Positions 8,868 to 17,119 are shown, counted from the first letter of the stretch. The stretch is DNA of 32,239 bases from Candidatus Fredericiella danica (GCA_016713335.1 JADJPH010000079.1:1-32239); one strand, 5' to 3'. Program-made: numbers and translations. Notes: generated from the sequence alone by a model not told the origin.

Positions 8868-9798
8868 ATGGGGGATCACTCCATCCGCATCACAGCCGCA
8901 CTCTGCACGCATAACCGCGCGGCGCTGCTTGACGGCGCCATCGCCAGCCTGCTTGCGCAAAGTCTGCCCCCGCCGGCGTACGAAATTCTGGTTATTGACA
9001 ACAGCTCGAACGATGCGACGCCCGCTGTGATCCAGCGCTACCAAGACACGCCGGGACCGGTGACCCTGCGCAGCGCCGTGGAGCCGATGCTGGGGCTTTC
9101 CTACGCCCGCAACCGGGCGGCGCAATTGGCCGCCGGCGAGATCATCGCCTATTTGGACGACGACGCCGTGGCCGATACCGGGTGGTTGGCGGGTCTGCTC
9201 GCCGCCTACGCCGCGTTTCCTGATGCCTGGGCCGTTGGCGGGCCGGTGCAGTTACTCTGGCGACTGGCCCGGCCGTCCTGGTTGGGCGACGATCTCTTGC
9301 CGATGCTTTCGCAGCTTGACCTAGGGGCGCGGAACGGCGGGTGCTCGGCGCACAGGAGTCTGTCTGGGGCACAAATTTTTCCTTTCACCGCCAGGCTTTC
9401 CGCCACCTGGGCCTGTTTCGCACCGACCTGGGCCGGCGTGGCTCCGCCCTGGTGGGCGGAGAGGATACGGAATTCCAGTGGCGCATCCTCGCCGGCAACC
9501 ATCCCGTGATCTACGCGCCCGCAGCCCAGGTGGCGCATTGGGTCGAGCCTGAGCGCACGCATCAGCGCTATTTTGTGGCGCGCACCTACGGCAAGGGCCG
9601 CACTCGCGCCCTGCTCGATGCCGGGCAACTCGCGCGCCGCACAGCGGCGGAAGGCCTGGCGCCAGTTCGCCGCCGCCATGGCGTCCGGTCTCCGCAAGAT
9701 CCATCGCTGGGGCGATCCTGCCATCAGACTCCGCAGCCTGATGGATTTGGCGCTGGCCGCCGGCTGTGCCGGAAGTTTGTCGCAGGGTTTGTCCATGA
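8868..9798 (+). CDS. Glycosyltransferase family 2, frameshifted
   Basis: A GT-A fold glycosyltransferase acting at the cytoplasmic face to add a sugar from a nucleotide-sugar donor. The start is ATG 8868 (MGDHSIRITAALCTHNRAAL) with AAGGGG upstream. Seen are the GT2 N-terminal motif, EILVIDNSSNDATP, LGLSYARNRAAQLAAGEIIA and the metal-binding DDD of AYLDDDAVAD; later come SVWGTNFSFHRQAFRHLGLF and GGEDTEFQWRILAG. One base is missing near 9330 and one is extra near 9647. After the second shift the frame has no stop before the sulfotransferase, although the third frame offers TGA overlapping its ATG (ATGA, 9795-9798); that end is adopted here, implying a further indel. It is the first gene of a glycan operon. 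Acceptor and sugar cannot be told. Confidence 0.82.
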
Positions 9799-10523
9799 GC
9801 CAACCTGAAGTCCGTTTCGTCATCGTCACCAACGGTCGCACCGGCAGCACGCTGCTGGTGAACCTGCTGCGTTCGCATCCGGCCATCCAATGTGAGGATG
9901 AGATTCTCAACGAAAGGCGGTGGCAGGGCGCGCAGCGGCCGCTGGGATGGCTGGTGCGCACCGAACCGGCGCCTTATCTGGCATGGCGGGCCAGGCGGGC
10001 GACGAAGCCCGTCTTTGGGTTTAAGCTCAAGACCGGCGCCCAGGTGGTTGATCTGGGCCGGACGCTGGGCAGCTTGTACCGGCGCGGCTGGCGTTTGATC
10101 TACCTCGCGCGCCGCGATGCATTGCAGCAGACCTTCTCGTGGTGCGTTGCCCAGGCTTCCGGACGCTGGCAATCCAATGGAGATCACCCGATTCGTGACA
10201 ATAATGGCGTCACCCTGGACGTGGCGGCATTCCAGCGCGACCTGTCTGCGTGCGTCCAGGATCGCCAGCACCTGGCCGCTTTGTTGCACCGTTGGCCACA
10301 CCTCGCGCTGGTCTATGAAGACGACTTGCAGCATAGTGATCTGTGGCCTGCCACCGGTGCGCGGCTTTGCGCTTTCCTGGGTGTGGCGCCTGCACCACTC
10401 ACCAGCCAGGTCGCCAGAACCTGGGAACGGCCCTACGCCGAAGTCGTGACGAACTACGCCGAGATCCTGGCTGCGGTGGCTGCCGGTCCATTTGCGTACC
10501 TCGTTGACCGCGAGCAAGGTTGA
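9795..10523 (+). CDS. Sulfotransferase, Stf0-like
   Basis: Transfers sulfate from PAPS to a carbohydrate hydroxyl; Stf0 itself sulfates trehalose in mycobacteria. The start is ATG 9795 (MSQPEVRFVIVTNGRTGSTL); 242 residues. The 5'-phosphosulfate loop is GRTGSTLLVNLLRSHP, and the 3'-phosphate region is LARRDALQQTFSWCVAQAS followed by GRW, the pattern of the Stf0 family. No transmembrane segment is visible, so it is cytoplasmic and probably acts before export. It lies between a GT2 gene and a GH130-like gene in one operon, with a second sulfotransferase two genes later; the two differ in sequence and probably sulfate different positions. The natural acceptor is unknown. Confidence 0.85.
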   Translation: MSQPEVRFVIVTNGRTGSTLLVNLLRSHPAIQCEDEILNERRWQGAQRPLGWLVRTEPAPYLAWRARRATKPVFGFKLKTGAQVVDLGRTLGSLYRRGWRLIYLARRDALQQTFSWCVAQASGRWQSNGDHPIRDNNGVTLDVAAFQRDLSACVQDRQHLAALLHRWPHLALVYEDDLQHSDLWPATGARLCAFLGVAPAPLTSQVARTWERPYAEVVTNYAEILAAVAAGPFAYLVDREQG

Positions 10524-10529
10524 TCCTTG

Positions 10530-11693
10530 ATGTGCGCCGCCACCCTTCGCCGCACCTTCACCAACCGTGAGCTGACGCCGGCTGCCTGGGCCAGCGAGCG
10601 CTCGCCCGCCGACTATTACATCACCAATCCGGCCATCCAGCGCTATGATGAGGGTTGGGTAATGGCCTACAAGGTGGTCACAGCCCACTATCATGCTGAG
10701 CGTTTCGCCATCTGCCGGTTGGACGAAAACCTCGACATCGTACCCGGCACGGTGGTTCCGCTGTCCGACACCATCCCCAACATCACGCCGCAAGTGGGCG
10801 ATCCCCGGTTACTGGTGTTTGGCGGGCAGTTGTGGGTACTCTACTGCCATTTCCGCCTGCCCAGTTTGCTTTATCTGGCGCCATTGGACGCTGACACTCT
10901 GGCAGCAACCGGTCCGGGGCGGCCGCTCTTGCTCGACGACCGCCAGTGGCAAGAGAAGAACTGGATGCTCTTTGCCCATGAGGGCGAACTTTGGGCGGTC
11001 TACACCATTGCCCCGCACGTCATTCTTCACCTGGATCTGCGGGCGCCTGACGTGATCCGCTGCCGCCGCGCCTACATGACAACCTGGGATGTGTCGTCCT
11101 ATGCCCGGCGCTTCGGCGCGTTGCGGGGAGGGACATCACCTGTGCGGGTGGGCGATGCCTATTATGCCTTCTTTCATTCGGTCTATTTCGTCAACCGGTT
11201 CCATGCGACCTTTGCACCGGCCTGGCATGCGCTGCGCGCACGGCTGGGCCGGCCCGAGCACTGGCAGGGACCGCAGCAGACCGATGGCGATGTGCGGTCG
11301 CTGCAGCCTACAACCGGCTGGATCTACGCCCCCAGAGCGCTGCCGTGGCGGCTGGATAGCATGCTGCGCCGCTATGAGCGGCGCTTTGCGCGGCGGCATT
11401 ATGTGGCCGGCTGCTATGGTTTTCGGGCTGAACCGCCGTTTGCGCCGTTTTGTCTCAGCGCCGAGCCAGTGCTATGGCCGGAACATGAGCCTGCTCCGCA
11501 ACGCCAGCCGCGCCTGTCGCCGCTGAACGAGCAGGTGGTCTTCCCCGCCGGGGCGGCGTTCTTGCCGAATGGGCGCTGGCTGGTATCATTGGGCATACAC
11601 GATGAACGTTGTGTTTTGCAGGAGCTTGCATGCTCCGTGTCTACTTCGGCCACCACAAGTGCGCCAGCCAATACATCAAAGCGATCTTCTTGA
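10530..11693 (+). CDS. GH130/GH43-like five-bladed beta-propeller protein, putative glycan phosphorylase or hydrolase
   Basis: The ATG at 10530 is chosen over the TTG just before it; the previous stop ends at 10523. Recognisable propeller strands are TNPAIQRYDEGWVMAYKV, GDPRLLVFGGQLWVLYCHF, EKNWMLFAHEGELWAVYTIA, LRGGTSPVRVGDAYYAFFHS and VVFPAGAAFLPNGRWLVSLG, a layout like GH130 mannosyl-phosphorylases and related families, though I cannot place the catalytic acid with certainty. No signal peptide, so cytoplasmic; a trimming, phosphorolytic or glycan-binding role in the same pathway is plausible. The last 20 or so residues (from ACSVSTSATT) are read out of frame with the next gene across a 64-nt overlap, longer than other overlaps here. 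The true stop may therefore lie earlier, hidden by an indel. Confidence 0.72.
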   Translation: MCAATLRRTFTNRELTPAAWASERSPADYYITNPAIQRYDEGWVMAYKVVTAHYHAERFAICRLDENLDIVPGTVVPLSDTIPNITPQVGDPRLLVFGGQLWVLYCHFRLPSLLYLAPLDADTLAATGPGRPLLLDDRQWQEKNWMLFAHEGELWAVYTIAPHVILHLDLRAPDVIRCRRAYMTTWDVSSYARRFGALRGGTSPVRVGDAYYAFFHSVYFVNRFHATFAPAWHALRARLGRPEHWQGPQQTDGDVRSLQPTTGWIYAPRALPWRLDSMLRRYERRFARRHYVAGCYGFRAEPPFAPFCLSAEPVLWPEHEPAPQRQPRLSPLNEQVVFPAGAAFLPNGRWLVSLGIHDERCVLQELACSVSTSATTSAPANTSKRSS

Positions 11694-12509
11694 ACGCGAC
11701 CGCGCTGCTGGGGATGACGCCCAGTCGGGTGGACAACTTCTCGGCCGAGTTGCCGCTCGGCTATCACACGCGTGCGCCTTTCATGGCGTCGTTGCAGGAA
11801 CATCGGGAACGGCTCCTTACCGACCCGGCGGTCGTCTGGTGTCTGACGAATGGGGACAACGAGGCGGTGGCATTGCTGGAACAGCGCGGAGCGTACCGCG
11901 GCTTTCATGTGATTCGTGACCCACGCGATGTGTTGGTGTCGGCCTATTTCTCGCATCGTTACTCACATCCCATTCGAGCCGAGGGCAGTTGGATCGCCGA
12001 GTTTCGCCGCCAGTTGAATGCCGCACCGGACATCGAGCACGGCTTGCTGCTTGAGCTTGAGTTCCTGTCGAATGTGTTTGCCGCAATGGCTACGTGGCAC
12101 TACGCCAATCCGTGCGTCTGCGAAGCGCGCTATGAAACGCTGATCGCGGACCCGGTGCAGGAGTTTGCCCGTATCTTCCGCACCCTAGAGATCCGCACCC
12201 CGCAATTGGGGCTGACAACCCTGGCAGCCATCGCACGCGATCGGCGGCATACCCGTCGCCACGGCGGATCCATGCCGCTGCGGAACGACCCTGCCGATGC
12301 CGTTGCTGCAGCGCATCATCGCCTGCAACGCCTTTGAACACCATGCCTCTGGCAGACAGGCGGGCGAAGAGGACGTCCACCATCACTATCGCAAAGGCGT
12401 CGTAGGTGACTGGCGCAACTATTTCACACCGCAGGTCACCGCCGCATTTCGAGCGCGTTACGGCGCTTTACTGATCCAACTGGGCTACGAGAAAGACAAC
12501 AACTGGTGA
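11630..12509 (+). CDS. Sulfotransferase (Sulfotransfer_1-like), one frameshift
   Basis: A PAPS-dependent sulfotransferase of the classical type. The start ATG 11630 has AGGAG 5 nt upstream and gives MLRVYFGHHKCASQYIKAIF, whose HHKCAS stands at the usual PAPS loop. The 3'-phosphate motif is VIRDPRDVLVSAYFSH. The C-terminal family signature HYRKGVVGDWRNYFTPQ lies in another frame (12297-12509), so a base is extra at about 12285-12300. Corrected length is about 293 residues. The stop overlaps the next GTG start (GTGA, 12506-12509), indicating coupling. It is a different subfamily from the Stf0-like enzyme two genes upstream, suggesting two distinct sulfation steps on the same glycan. Confidence 0.82.
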
Positions 12510-13531
12510 GTGCGCGCACATTGACCGTCTTTGCCCATACCGGGCTGAGCAATCGCATCTATGTGCTCATCTCCGGGCTGGCGCTGGCCGCGGCCACGGG
12601 CCGAGAGTTCCGGATGTTGTGGCCGCGTACGCCCGCCTGCGGCGCGGCGTTTCACGAGCTGTTTGCCAATGAGTGGCCGGTGGAGGAAGTGGATGCCAAG
12701 GCGATCAAAGACCTTCCGTACGCCTGGACCCGCCACAACCCAAGACCGCCCGATCTGCTTGCCTCTACTGACAACAACGTGGTGCTCGGCAGCCATCAGA
12801 CGTTGGTGCGCCCCGACCTCTATCCGGCGCACGCCGCCCTGGTCGAGCCTTGTCTGGCCTGGTTCCGCCAGTTGCAGCCGGCGACGGAGGTTGCAGCGAG
12901 CGTGGAGGCATTCCGCAGCCAGCACTTTCGTGCGACGATGATCGGCGTCCATTTGCGCCGGGGTGACTATGTGACGTTGCGGCCGGATCTGCTGGACAAC
13001 ACGGCCGCCGCTCTGGCTGCAGTGGAGGCAGCGCTGCAGCGTCTGCCCCAGGCCGGCATTTTCTTGGCGACCGATGACGGCGCGCCCGGGTTGGATGGGC
13101 GGAGTTTGCCTGGCGAGGGTGTACGTGAGCGCTTCACGCACCAGTTCGGCGCACGAGTTGTGTGGACGACGCCGCGCAGCCTGGACCGTTGCGCGCCGGC
13201 GGCGGTGCAGGATGGATTGGTGGATCTCTGGCTGCTGCGCCAGACCGATGCCTTTGTCGGCTCTGCCGGCAGTGCGTTCTCGCGGTTGGCCACCTACGGG
13301 CGCACGACGCCGAGCACGCTCTGCACGGGGGCCAGCCGTGCCTATCGGCGCGCCTTGTGGGGCTACAAACTCACCGGCGCATACTGGCTGCTGCGGTGGT
13401 TGGGACGCCGTGAGTTTCAGCGTGATCTGGTCTTTCCGGAGTTGCTCCGCTACTACCGGGTGGCGCCCCAGCGCCTGCTCCACAGCGCTTTTCGCCCCCG
13501 GCAGGCGCCTGTGCCCGCACCAAAGGAGTAA
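12506..13531 (+). CDS. Fucosyltransferase-superfamily glycosyltransferase (GT-B, HxRRGD)
   Basis: The start is GTG 12506, overlapping the stop of the sulfotransferase gene. The 341-residue product begins TLTVFAHTGLSNRIYVLISG, a Rossmann-like N-terminal segment found in O-FucT/NodZ-like enzymes. It has the donor-binding IGVHLRRGDY near residue 152 and a later DAFVGSAGSAFSRLATYG motif typical of the C-terminal lobe. These features fit transferases using GDP-fucose, but other GDP-sugar or unknown donors remain possible. The gene is intact. A long open frame overlapping its 3' half in another register is only a shadow. The stop is followed closely by the next glycosyltransferase gene. Confidence 0.68.
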   Translation: MSARTLTVFAHTGLSNRIYVLISGLALAAATGREFRMLWPRTPACGAAFHELFANEWPVEEVDAKAIKDLPYAWTRHNPRPPDLLASTDNNVVLGSHQTLVRPDLYPAHAALVEPCLAWFRQLQPATEVAASVEAFRSQHFRATMIGVHLRRGDYVTLRPDLLDNTAAALAAVEAALQRLPQAGIFLATDDGAPGLDGRSLPGEGVRERFTHQFGARVVWTTPRSLDRCAPAAVQDGLVDLWLLRQTDAFVGSAGSAFSRLATYGRTTPSTLCTGASRAYRRALWGYKLTGAYWLLRWLGRREFQRDLVFPELLRYYRVAPQRLLHSAFRPRQAPVPAPKE

Positions 13532-13559
13532 CAGGATATTGGGCAACGCCAACCGCGTC

Positions 13560-14639
13560 ATGGCCGCAGATAGTATGCAACGCAAAAAGCAAGAAAGCTT
13601 GAACACGGCTTCCATCGTCTTCCACGTCATCTATGTTCACGGCGCCGTACGCACGCTGCTGCCATTCCTGGATACATTGCTCCGCTGGTCCGACTGTCGT
13701 TATTGTTTAGTTGCCAATGGCTGCGACGTGGACGAACTGGCACTGCTCCGCACCCGCTGTGACGGTGAGCCGCGGCTGAGTATGCTGGTGCTGCCCGGTC
13801 CGGAAGTGCTCGGTCATGGTGCGGTGCTCAATCATCTTTATGCGTGCACCACCTGGGAAACGTTCTGTTTCATGGATTCGGACATTCTGGCAGTGGGCGA
13901 TTTCCTGGCGGTGCTGTTACCACATCTACCCGGCGCGGCCGGCGTCTTCTCCGCCTGGCCACTCTCTATCAAAGCCAGCGAGCGCGTTTTGCCCGACAAC
14001 AGCAACCATCTCATCGGGCATCACAGCATCACGCCTGGTGGGGTTCATTTGGGGGGCACCTATCTGGCCATCTATGACCGTGCTGCATTGGCGGTGGGCA
14101 TGGCGGCCGCGCCTGGTGGCTTCAACGGTTGCTTGTGGTCCGAGTTGGCGGAAGCAACTCAGGCAATTCTGCAAGAAGTCGGGCAGGTGCGAACGCACTA
14201 CGACACCGGTCGTGTGCTCAACCTGTGTCTGCTCCAGCGTGGCTACCGGCTGCATGTCGAGCACACCGCAACGCTGTGTCACCTGGGCAACTACAGCGAC
14301 CCATTCCTCCGGGCTGCTGCGACGCCGCGCAACGGCTCCAATCTGCACCCGCTGGCAGAGAACTTGCGCCGGGCCGCGGCGCGTCTGGCCAACCGCATGC
14401 GTGGGCGTAAGCAGGCGCCGGGCACACCCCCACTGCCGGCGCTGAAGCTTCGCAAGCGGCGCATTCATGCCTACTTTACCGCCGTGACGCGTGCGCTAGA
14501 TGCCGGCCAACCGCTGCCGGCGCTGCTCCAGGTGGGCGACGCGGAGATCGATCCCCAGATTGTCCAGGCAACTACACACCTGATCGCACTGTATCGTGAC
14601 ATCGGGCGCGCCCTCAACGTCCAGGAGCCTGAGAAATGA
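13560..14639 (+). CDS. Putative glycosyltransferase (GT-A-like with DXD)
   Basis: The frame is open much further upstream, but that part overlaps the previous gene. ATG 13560 is taken as the start, although TTG 13539 has the better ribosome site (AAAGGAG and CAGGA just before it). The product is about 359 residues: IVFHVIYVHGAVRTLLPFLD at the N-terminus, a DXD-like metal site in CFMDSDILAVGDF near residue 105, GGVHLGGTYLAIYDRAALAV, and a basic C-terminal region. This looks like a GT-A glycosyltransferase, but I cannot assign a family. The stop overlaps the FkbM gene (ATGA, 14636-14639). It belongs to the glycan operon; donor and acceptor are unknown. Confidence 0.7.
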   Translation: MAADSMQRKKQESLNTASIVFHVIYVHGAVRTLLPFLDTLLRWSDCRYCLVANGCDVDELALLRTRCDGEPRLSMLVLPGPEVLGHGAVLNHLYACTTWETFCFMDSDILAVGDFLAVLLPHLPGAAGVFSAWPLSIKASERVLPDNSNHLIGHHSITPGGVHLGGTYLAIYDRAALAVGMAAAPGGFNGCLWSELAEATQAILQEVGQVRTHYDTGRVLNLCLLQRGYRLHVEHTATLCHLGNYSDPFLRAAATPRNGSNLHPLAENLRRAAARLANRMRGRKQAPGTPPLPALKLRKRRIHAYFTAVTRALDAGQPLPALLQVGDAEIDPQIVQATTHLIALYRDIGRALNVQEPEK

Positions 14640-15424
14640 CCATGCCCACGATGACAAGAGTCCGCAGCCGGATTGCGACTGCAAGGAAATATCGGCGCTG
14701 GATTGGCCTGCGGGGGGTGCTGTATGGTGTACGCGCTGAGCTTTTGCACCAGACGAGCGAAATGCAGATCACGCCGCGCGGTTACAGAGCGCCGCTGACC
14801 CTGCGGGTAGGCACATCTGATGTGGTGACCTATGCCGAGACCTTCGTCAGGGGCGGGTACGCGCTACGATTGCGCCATCCGCCGCGGGTGATCGTGGATG
14901 CCGGCGCCAATATCGGGCTGGCCTCGATCTATTTCGCCCACCAGTTCCCTGGGGCACGCATCCTGGCATTGGAGCCGGAAAGCTCGAATTACGCCATGTT
15001 GTGCAGAAACACCGCCGCGTATCCCCAGATTGTGCCCATCCAGGCGGCGCTGTGGTCAGCCACCGGGACGCTTGAGCTGGTGGATGCGATGGGGAAGCAC
15101 TCTGCTTTTCGCACACAGATGCCGGGTGGTGCGCAGGACCGGCCGGTGATCGGCCAGGTGGCGGCGGTTGACATGGTGCGGCTGATGGCGGACTATCAGG
15201 TGGAGCGGGTGGATGTGTTGAAGGTGGATATCGAGTGCAGTGAACTCGAAGTGTTTGCCGGGGCCGCGGCGTGGATCGACCGGGTAGATGTGATCCTGAT
15301 CGAACTGCACGACCGTTTCAGGCGCGGGTGCGCGTTAAGTTTCTACGCGGCGGTTCAGGATTTTGCGGTGGAATGGCGGCGCGGCGTGGTGATTGGCGTC
15401 GCGCGCGAGGGGCATGTGTGGTGA
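14636..15424 (+). CDS. FkbM-family SAM-dependent methyltransferase
   Basis: FkbM-type enzymes O-methylate hydroxyls on sugars or polyketides. The 262-residue product has the SAM motif VIVDAGANIGLASIYFA near residue 85, LALEPESSNYAMLCRN as the next strand with its acidic ribose-binding residue, and the family motif LKVDIECSELEVFAG. The last usually reads EGxE; here a Cys replaces the Gly. The start overlaps the preceding stop (ATGA), so it closes the operon. It probably adds an O-methyl group to the glycan made by the upstream transferases. No terminator hairpin with a T-run is visible in the 46 bp before the convergent gene. Confidence 0.85.
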   Translation: MTMPTMTRVRSRIATARKYRRWIGLRGVLYGVRAELLHQTSEMQITPRGYRAPLTLRVGTSDVVTYAETFVRGGYALRLRHPPRVIVDAGANIGLASIYFAHQFPGARILALEPESSNYAMLCRNTAAYPQIVPIQAALWSATGTLELVDAMGKHSAFRTQMPGGAQDRPVIGQVAAVDMVRLMADYQVERVDVLKVDIECSELEVFAGAAAWIDRVDVILIELHDRFRRGCALSFYAAVQDFAVEWRRGVVIGVAREGHVW

Positions 15425-15470
15425 ATCGATCAACAGAGCCGGTAAGCGTCAGCGGCCGGAGGGCATTGCG

Positions 15471-15773
15471 CTAGATTCTCGTACTAAATGGCGGCTCAGG
15501 CGCAACTTGAACTTTGCGTTGGTAATCCTCGGATGACTTTGTGCACGCTATCATCTCTCGCAAAAATGATGTTTTGACCCGCAACTGTCGCGCGATCATG
15601 CCTTCGAGTTTTGGAGATAGCTCTTTTGCACCATGCGAAACTTTTGTGTAAATCGGTGGGCACCCGGGGATCTGTATTTCGTACCATCGATGATCATCGG
15701 AGCGAGACGTGGCCGGCTCAAAGCCGAATTTGTGAACCAACTTACTTTCAAGCTCTTTTGCTTTCAGGGGCAT
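15471..15773 (-). CDS. HicA-like small protein, possible toxin of a HicAB-type pair
   Basis: A 100-residue protein with the alpha-beta-beta-beta-alpha pattern of the dsRNA-binding fold: AKELESKLVHKFGFEPATS, then strands around DDHRWYEIQIPG and PPIYTKVSHG, then a helix. The His of DHRWYEI sits where the catalytic His of HicA mRNA interferases lies, though HicA is usually about 60 residues and this has an extra C-terminal helix (LRVKTSFLREMIACTKS). It follows a HicB-like gene by 6 nt without its own ribosome site, so its translation likely depends on the upstream gene. Order is antitoxin-like first, toxin-like second, the reverse of classical hicAB. The local GC content is visibly lower than that of the glycan operon. 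Function is inferred from fold only. Confidence 0.6.
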   Translation of the reverse strand: MPLKAKELESKLVHKFGFEPATSRSDDHRWYEIQIPGCPPIYTKVSHGAKELSPKLEGMIARQLRVKTSFLREMIACTKSSEDYQRKVQVAPEPPFSTRI

Positions 15774-15779
15774 GGATGG

Positions 15780-16160
15780 TCAGATCTTGTTAAGGTAGCC
15801 ACGGAGGAAGTCGAAAGCGCTCACCGCAGTGAGGCTATTGGATCCTTCAAGCAATTCATAGTATTCGATCAAGGACACGATGTAGTCATCCAGCGCTTCT
15901 GCACCATCTTCGCCATAGCCATAAACTGTAGTAATTGAGTCACTGGCCAAGAACAAGCCATCTTCATCTTGTTCCATGGTCACACTTATCGGCTTTGTTA
16001 ACTCAAAGCCCATCCCAATCGGGCCTATCAGCGTCTCGACGTACCCGTTGTTACGGCTACTCACTGAAGGTGCAAACGATTTGTCACCGTGACCCACGCC
16101 AGTCAGGGATGTCCAAATCCTGAGCTTCGATCCACTGAAGGTTGCAGCGCCTATACTCAT
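15780..16160 (-). CDS. HicB-like antitoxin-family protein
   Basis: 126 residues. The second half, KPISVTMEQDEDGLFLASDS then GYGEDGAEALDDYIVSLIEY, has the RNase-H-like HicB core: a strand pair around an acidic DEDG turn, then an EALDDY helix. The first 55 residues, rich in Ser, Gly and Thr, are unlike HicB. There is no obvious C-terminal helix-turn-helix or ribbon-helix-helix, so autoregulation is not evident. The start at 16160 overlaps the stop of the DUF3467 gene (ATGA) and has AGGAAG upstream. It probably neutralises the HicA-like product encoded next. Confidence 0.6.
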   Translation of the reverse strand: MSIGAATFSGSKLRIWTSLTGVGHGDKSFAPSVSSRNNGYVETLIGPIGMGFELTKPISVTMEQDEDGLFLASDSITTVYGYGEDGAEALDDYIVSLIEYYELLEGSNSLTAVSAFDFLRGYLNKI

Positions 16161-16492
16161 AATGATTCTTCCTGTCTCTCGCCGGATTGATTGCGGTGCC
16201 GTTCATAAACATCAATGTTGTTTTGAAAGGCAGCAACAAACTCCTTTGCTCGCCCGGGCGACATTACGATCCTCGCGACTGGGCGTGCAGGCACCGACTT
16301 GATGTGCGCCAATTCGCGTGCCTGGCGCTGTGGATCCGGACTCACGGCAGGAGGAAGCACTTCATAAAAGGTCACAACAAACTCATGTTCCGTATGCTGA
16401 ATCAGCATATGGTTTGTGCAGACGGGGTAATTCGGTGCCACTACTGAAATCGACCGGTACGAGCACTCCTCTGTATCAGGTTTCTTTGCCAT
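16157..16492 (-). CDS. DUF3467 domain protein
   Basis: 111 residues. The sequence NHMLIQHTEHEFVVTFYEVL, then ARIVMSPGRAKEFVAAFQNN and IDVYER, matches the DUF3467 pattern (EFvldF, RvimSPehaK, aLqenI.kYE). The start ATG 16492 has GAGAGGA upstream. It is the first confident member of a three-gene operon with HicB-like and HicA-like genes, joined by an ATGA overlap. The biochemical function of DUF3467 is not known to me; context suggests a third component or regulator of the toxin-antitoxin-like pair. Confidence 0.7.
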   Translation of the reverse strand: MAKKPDTEECSYRSISVVAPNYPVCTNHMLIQHTEHEFVVTFYEVLPPAVSPDPQRQARELAHIKSVPARPVARIVMSPGRAKEFVAAFQNNIDVYERHRNQSGERQEESL

Positions 16493-16508
16493 GCCTAGAT
16501 CCTCTCGT

Positions 16509-16781
16509 TCACTTACCGCGCCGAACGCTCATTGTCTCGGGCATCATACGCCATCTGCTGCTGATATTCTCGAATATCTGAACGAACTGCGCGTCAGTAT
16601 GGTTGCAAGCTATTGACAAGTGTAGCCAATTAGCCTGCATTTGGCAATAGCTTAGCCCGATTCGCCTGCCAAGGTGGTGTGTCTCGTTACCATCCGATCT
16701 GCTAAAATTCTCCCGACTCGCACCATCCTCTACCCACAGAAAGGTTCTGCGTATGCCTGTCCCTGCTGCCAGGCAACCCAT
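16509..16781 (-). CDS. Hypothetical small protein, doubtful
   Basis: The frame ends 16 bp before the DUF3467 start on the same strand. From its first ATG (16781) it would encode 90 residues (GCLAAGTGIRRTFLWVEDGA and on, ending MSVRRGK). It is open upstream to a TTG at 16886. I recognise no family. Position and strand fit an upstream operon member, but no ribosome site decides a start, and it could be a chance frame or a remnant. Confidence 0.3.
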   Translation of the reverse strand: MGCLAAGTGIRRTFLWVEDGASRENFSRSDGNETHHLGRRIGLSYCQMQANWLHLSIACNHTDAQFVQIFENISSRWRMMPETMSVRRGK

Positions 16782-16883
16782 TTCGTACGCGCTTGTCCTT
16801 GATGATATGATCCCAGCCAGTTGAGTGGAGAAGATGGAAGGTTCGAATGACTGTCCTTGAAGCGTTGCAGTCAGTTCAATCGC

Positions 16884-17100
16884 CAATCAGAGCCACGCAC
16901 GTGAGTGAGTGGTTGGTGCCCATCAAAGCCACGCACGTGAGTAAGTGGTTGGTGCCAATCAGAGCCACGCACGTGAGTAAGTGGTTGGCCTTGCTGAAGC
17001 CGCGGTTGTCTGAATCACGGATTGCGCAGATGACACGGATTGCACGGACGCATTGGCTTTGGCCGGCGCTCACCACCCTGACGGGATGGTGCTCTGACAG
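16884..17100 (+). repeat. Composite intergenic repeat block, copy 2 (36-bp tandem plus hairpin unit)
   Basis: Three contiguous copies of a 36-bp unit (core AGCCACGCACGTGAGTAAGT, starting near 16891, 16927 and 16963) are followed by other sequence and then the 30-bp unit 17071-17100, which matches 2955-2984 at 29 of 30 positions. Order and orientation of the two units are the same as in the block at 2750-2984. There is no spacer between the 36-bp copies, so it is not a CRISPR array. The rest of the 16782-17119 gap holds no gene I can support. Confidence 0.75.
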
Positions 17101-17119
17101 ACGGGGGGACAGGGGGATC

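Noticed and set aside
9321..10793. 490-codon minus-strand frame opposite the GT2/sulfotransferase genes
   Set aside because: Antisense shadow spanning two well-recognised plus-strand genes.
13074..13559. N-terminal extension of the DXD glycosyltransferase (start at 13074)
   Set aside because: This part overlaps the fucosyltransferase-like gene in another frame and has shadow-like composition; the recognisable domain begins after 13560.
15430..15460. Further copy of the ACGTGAG repeat (CAGAGCCGGTAAGCGTCAGC)
   Set aside because: Resembles the 2895-2925 variant but similarity is too short and gapped to support.
16884..16995. CRISPR array
   Set aside because: Three 36-bp units have a CRISPR-like period but follow each other without spacers, and no cas gene is present.
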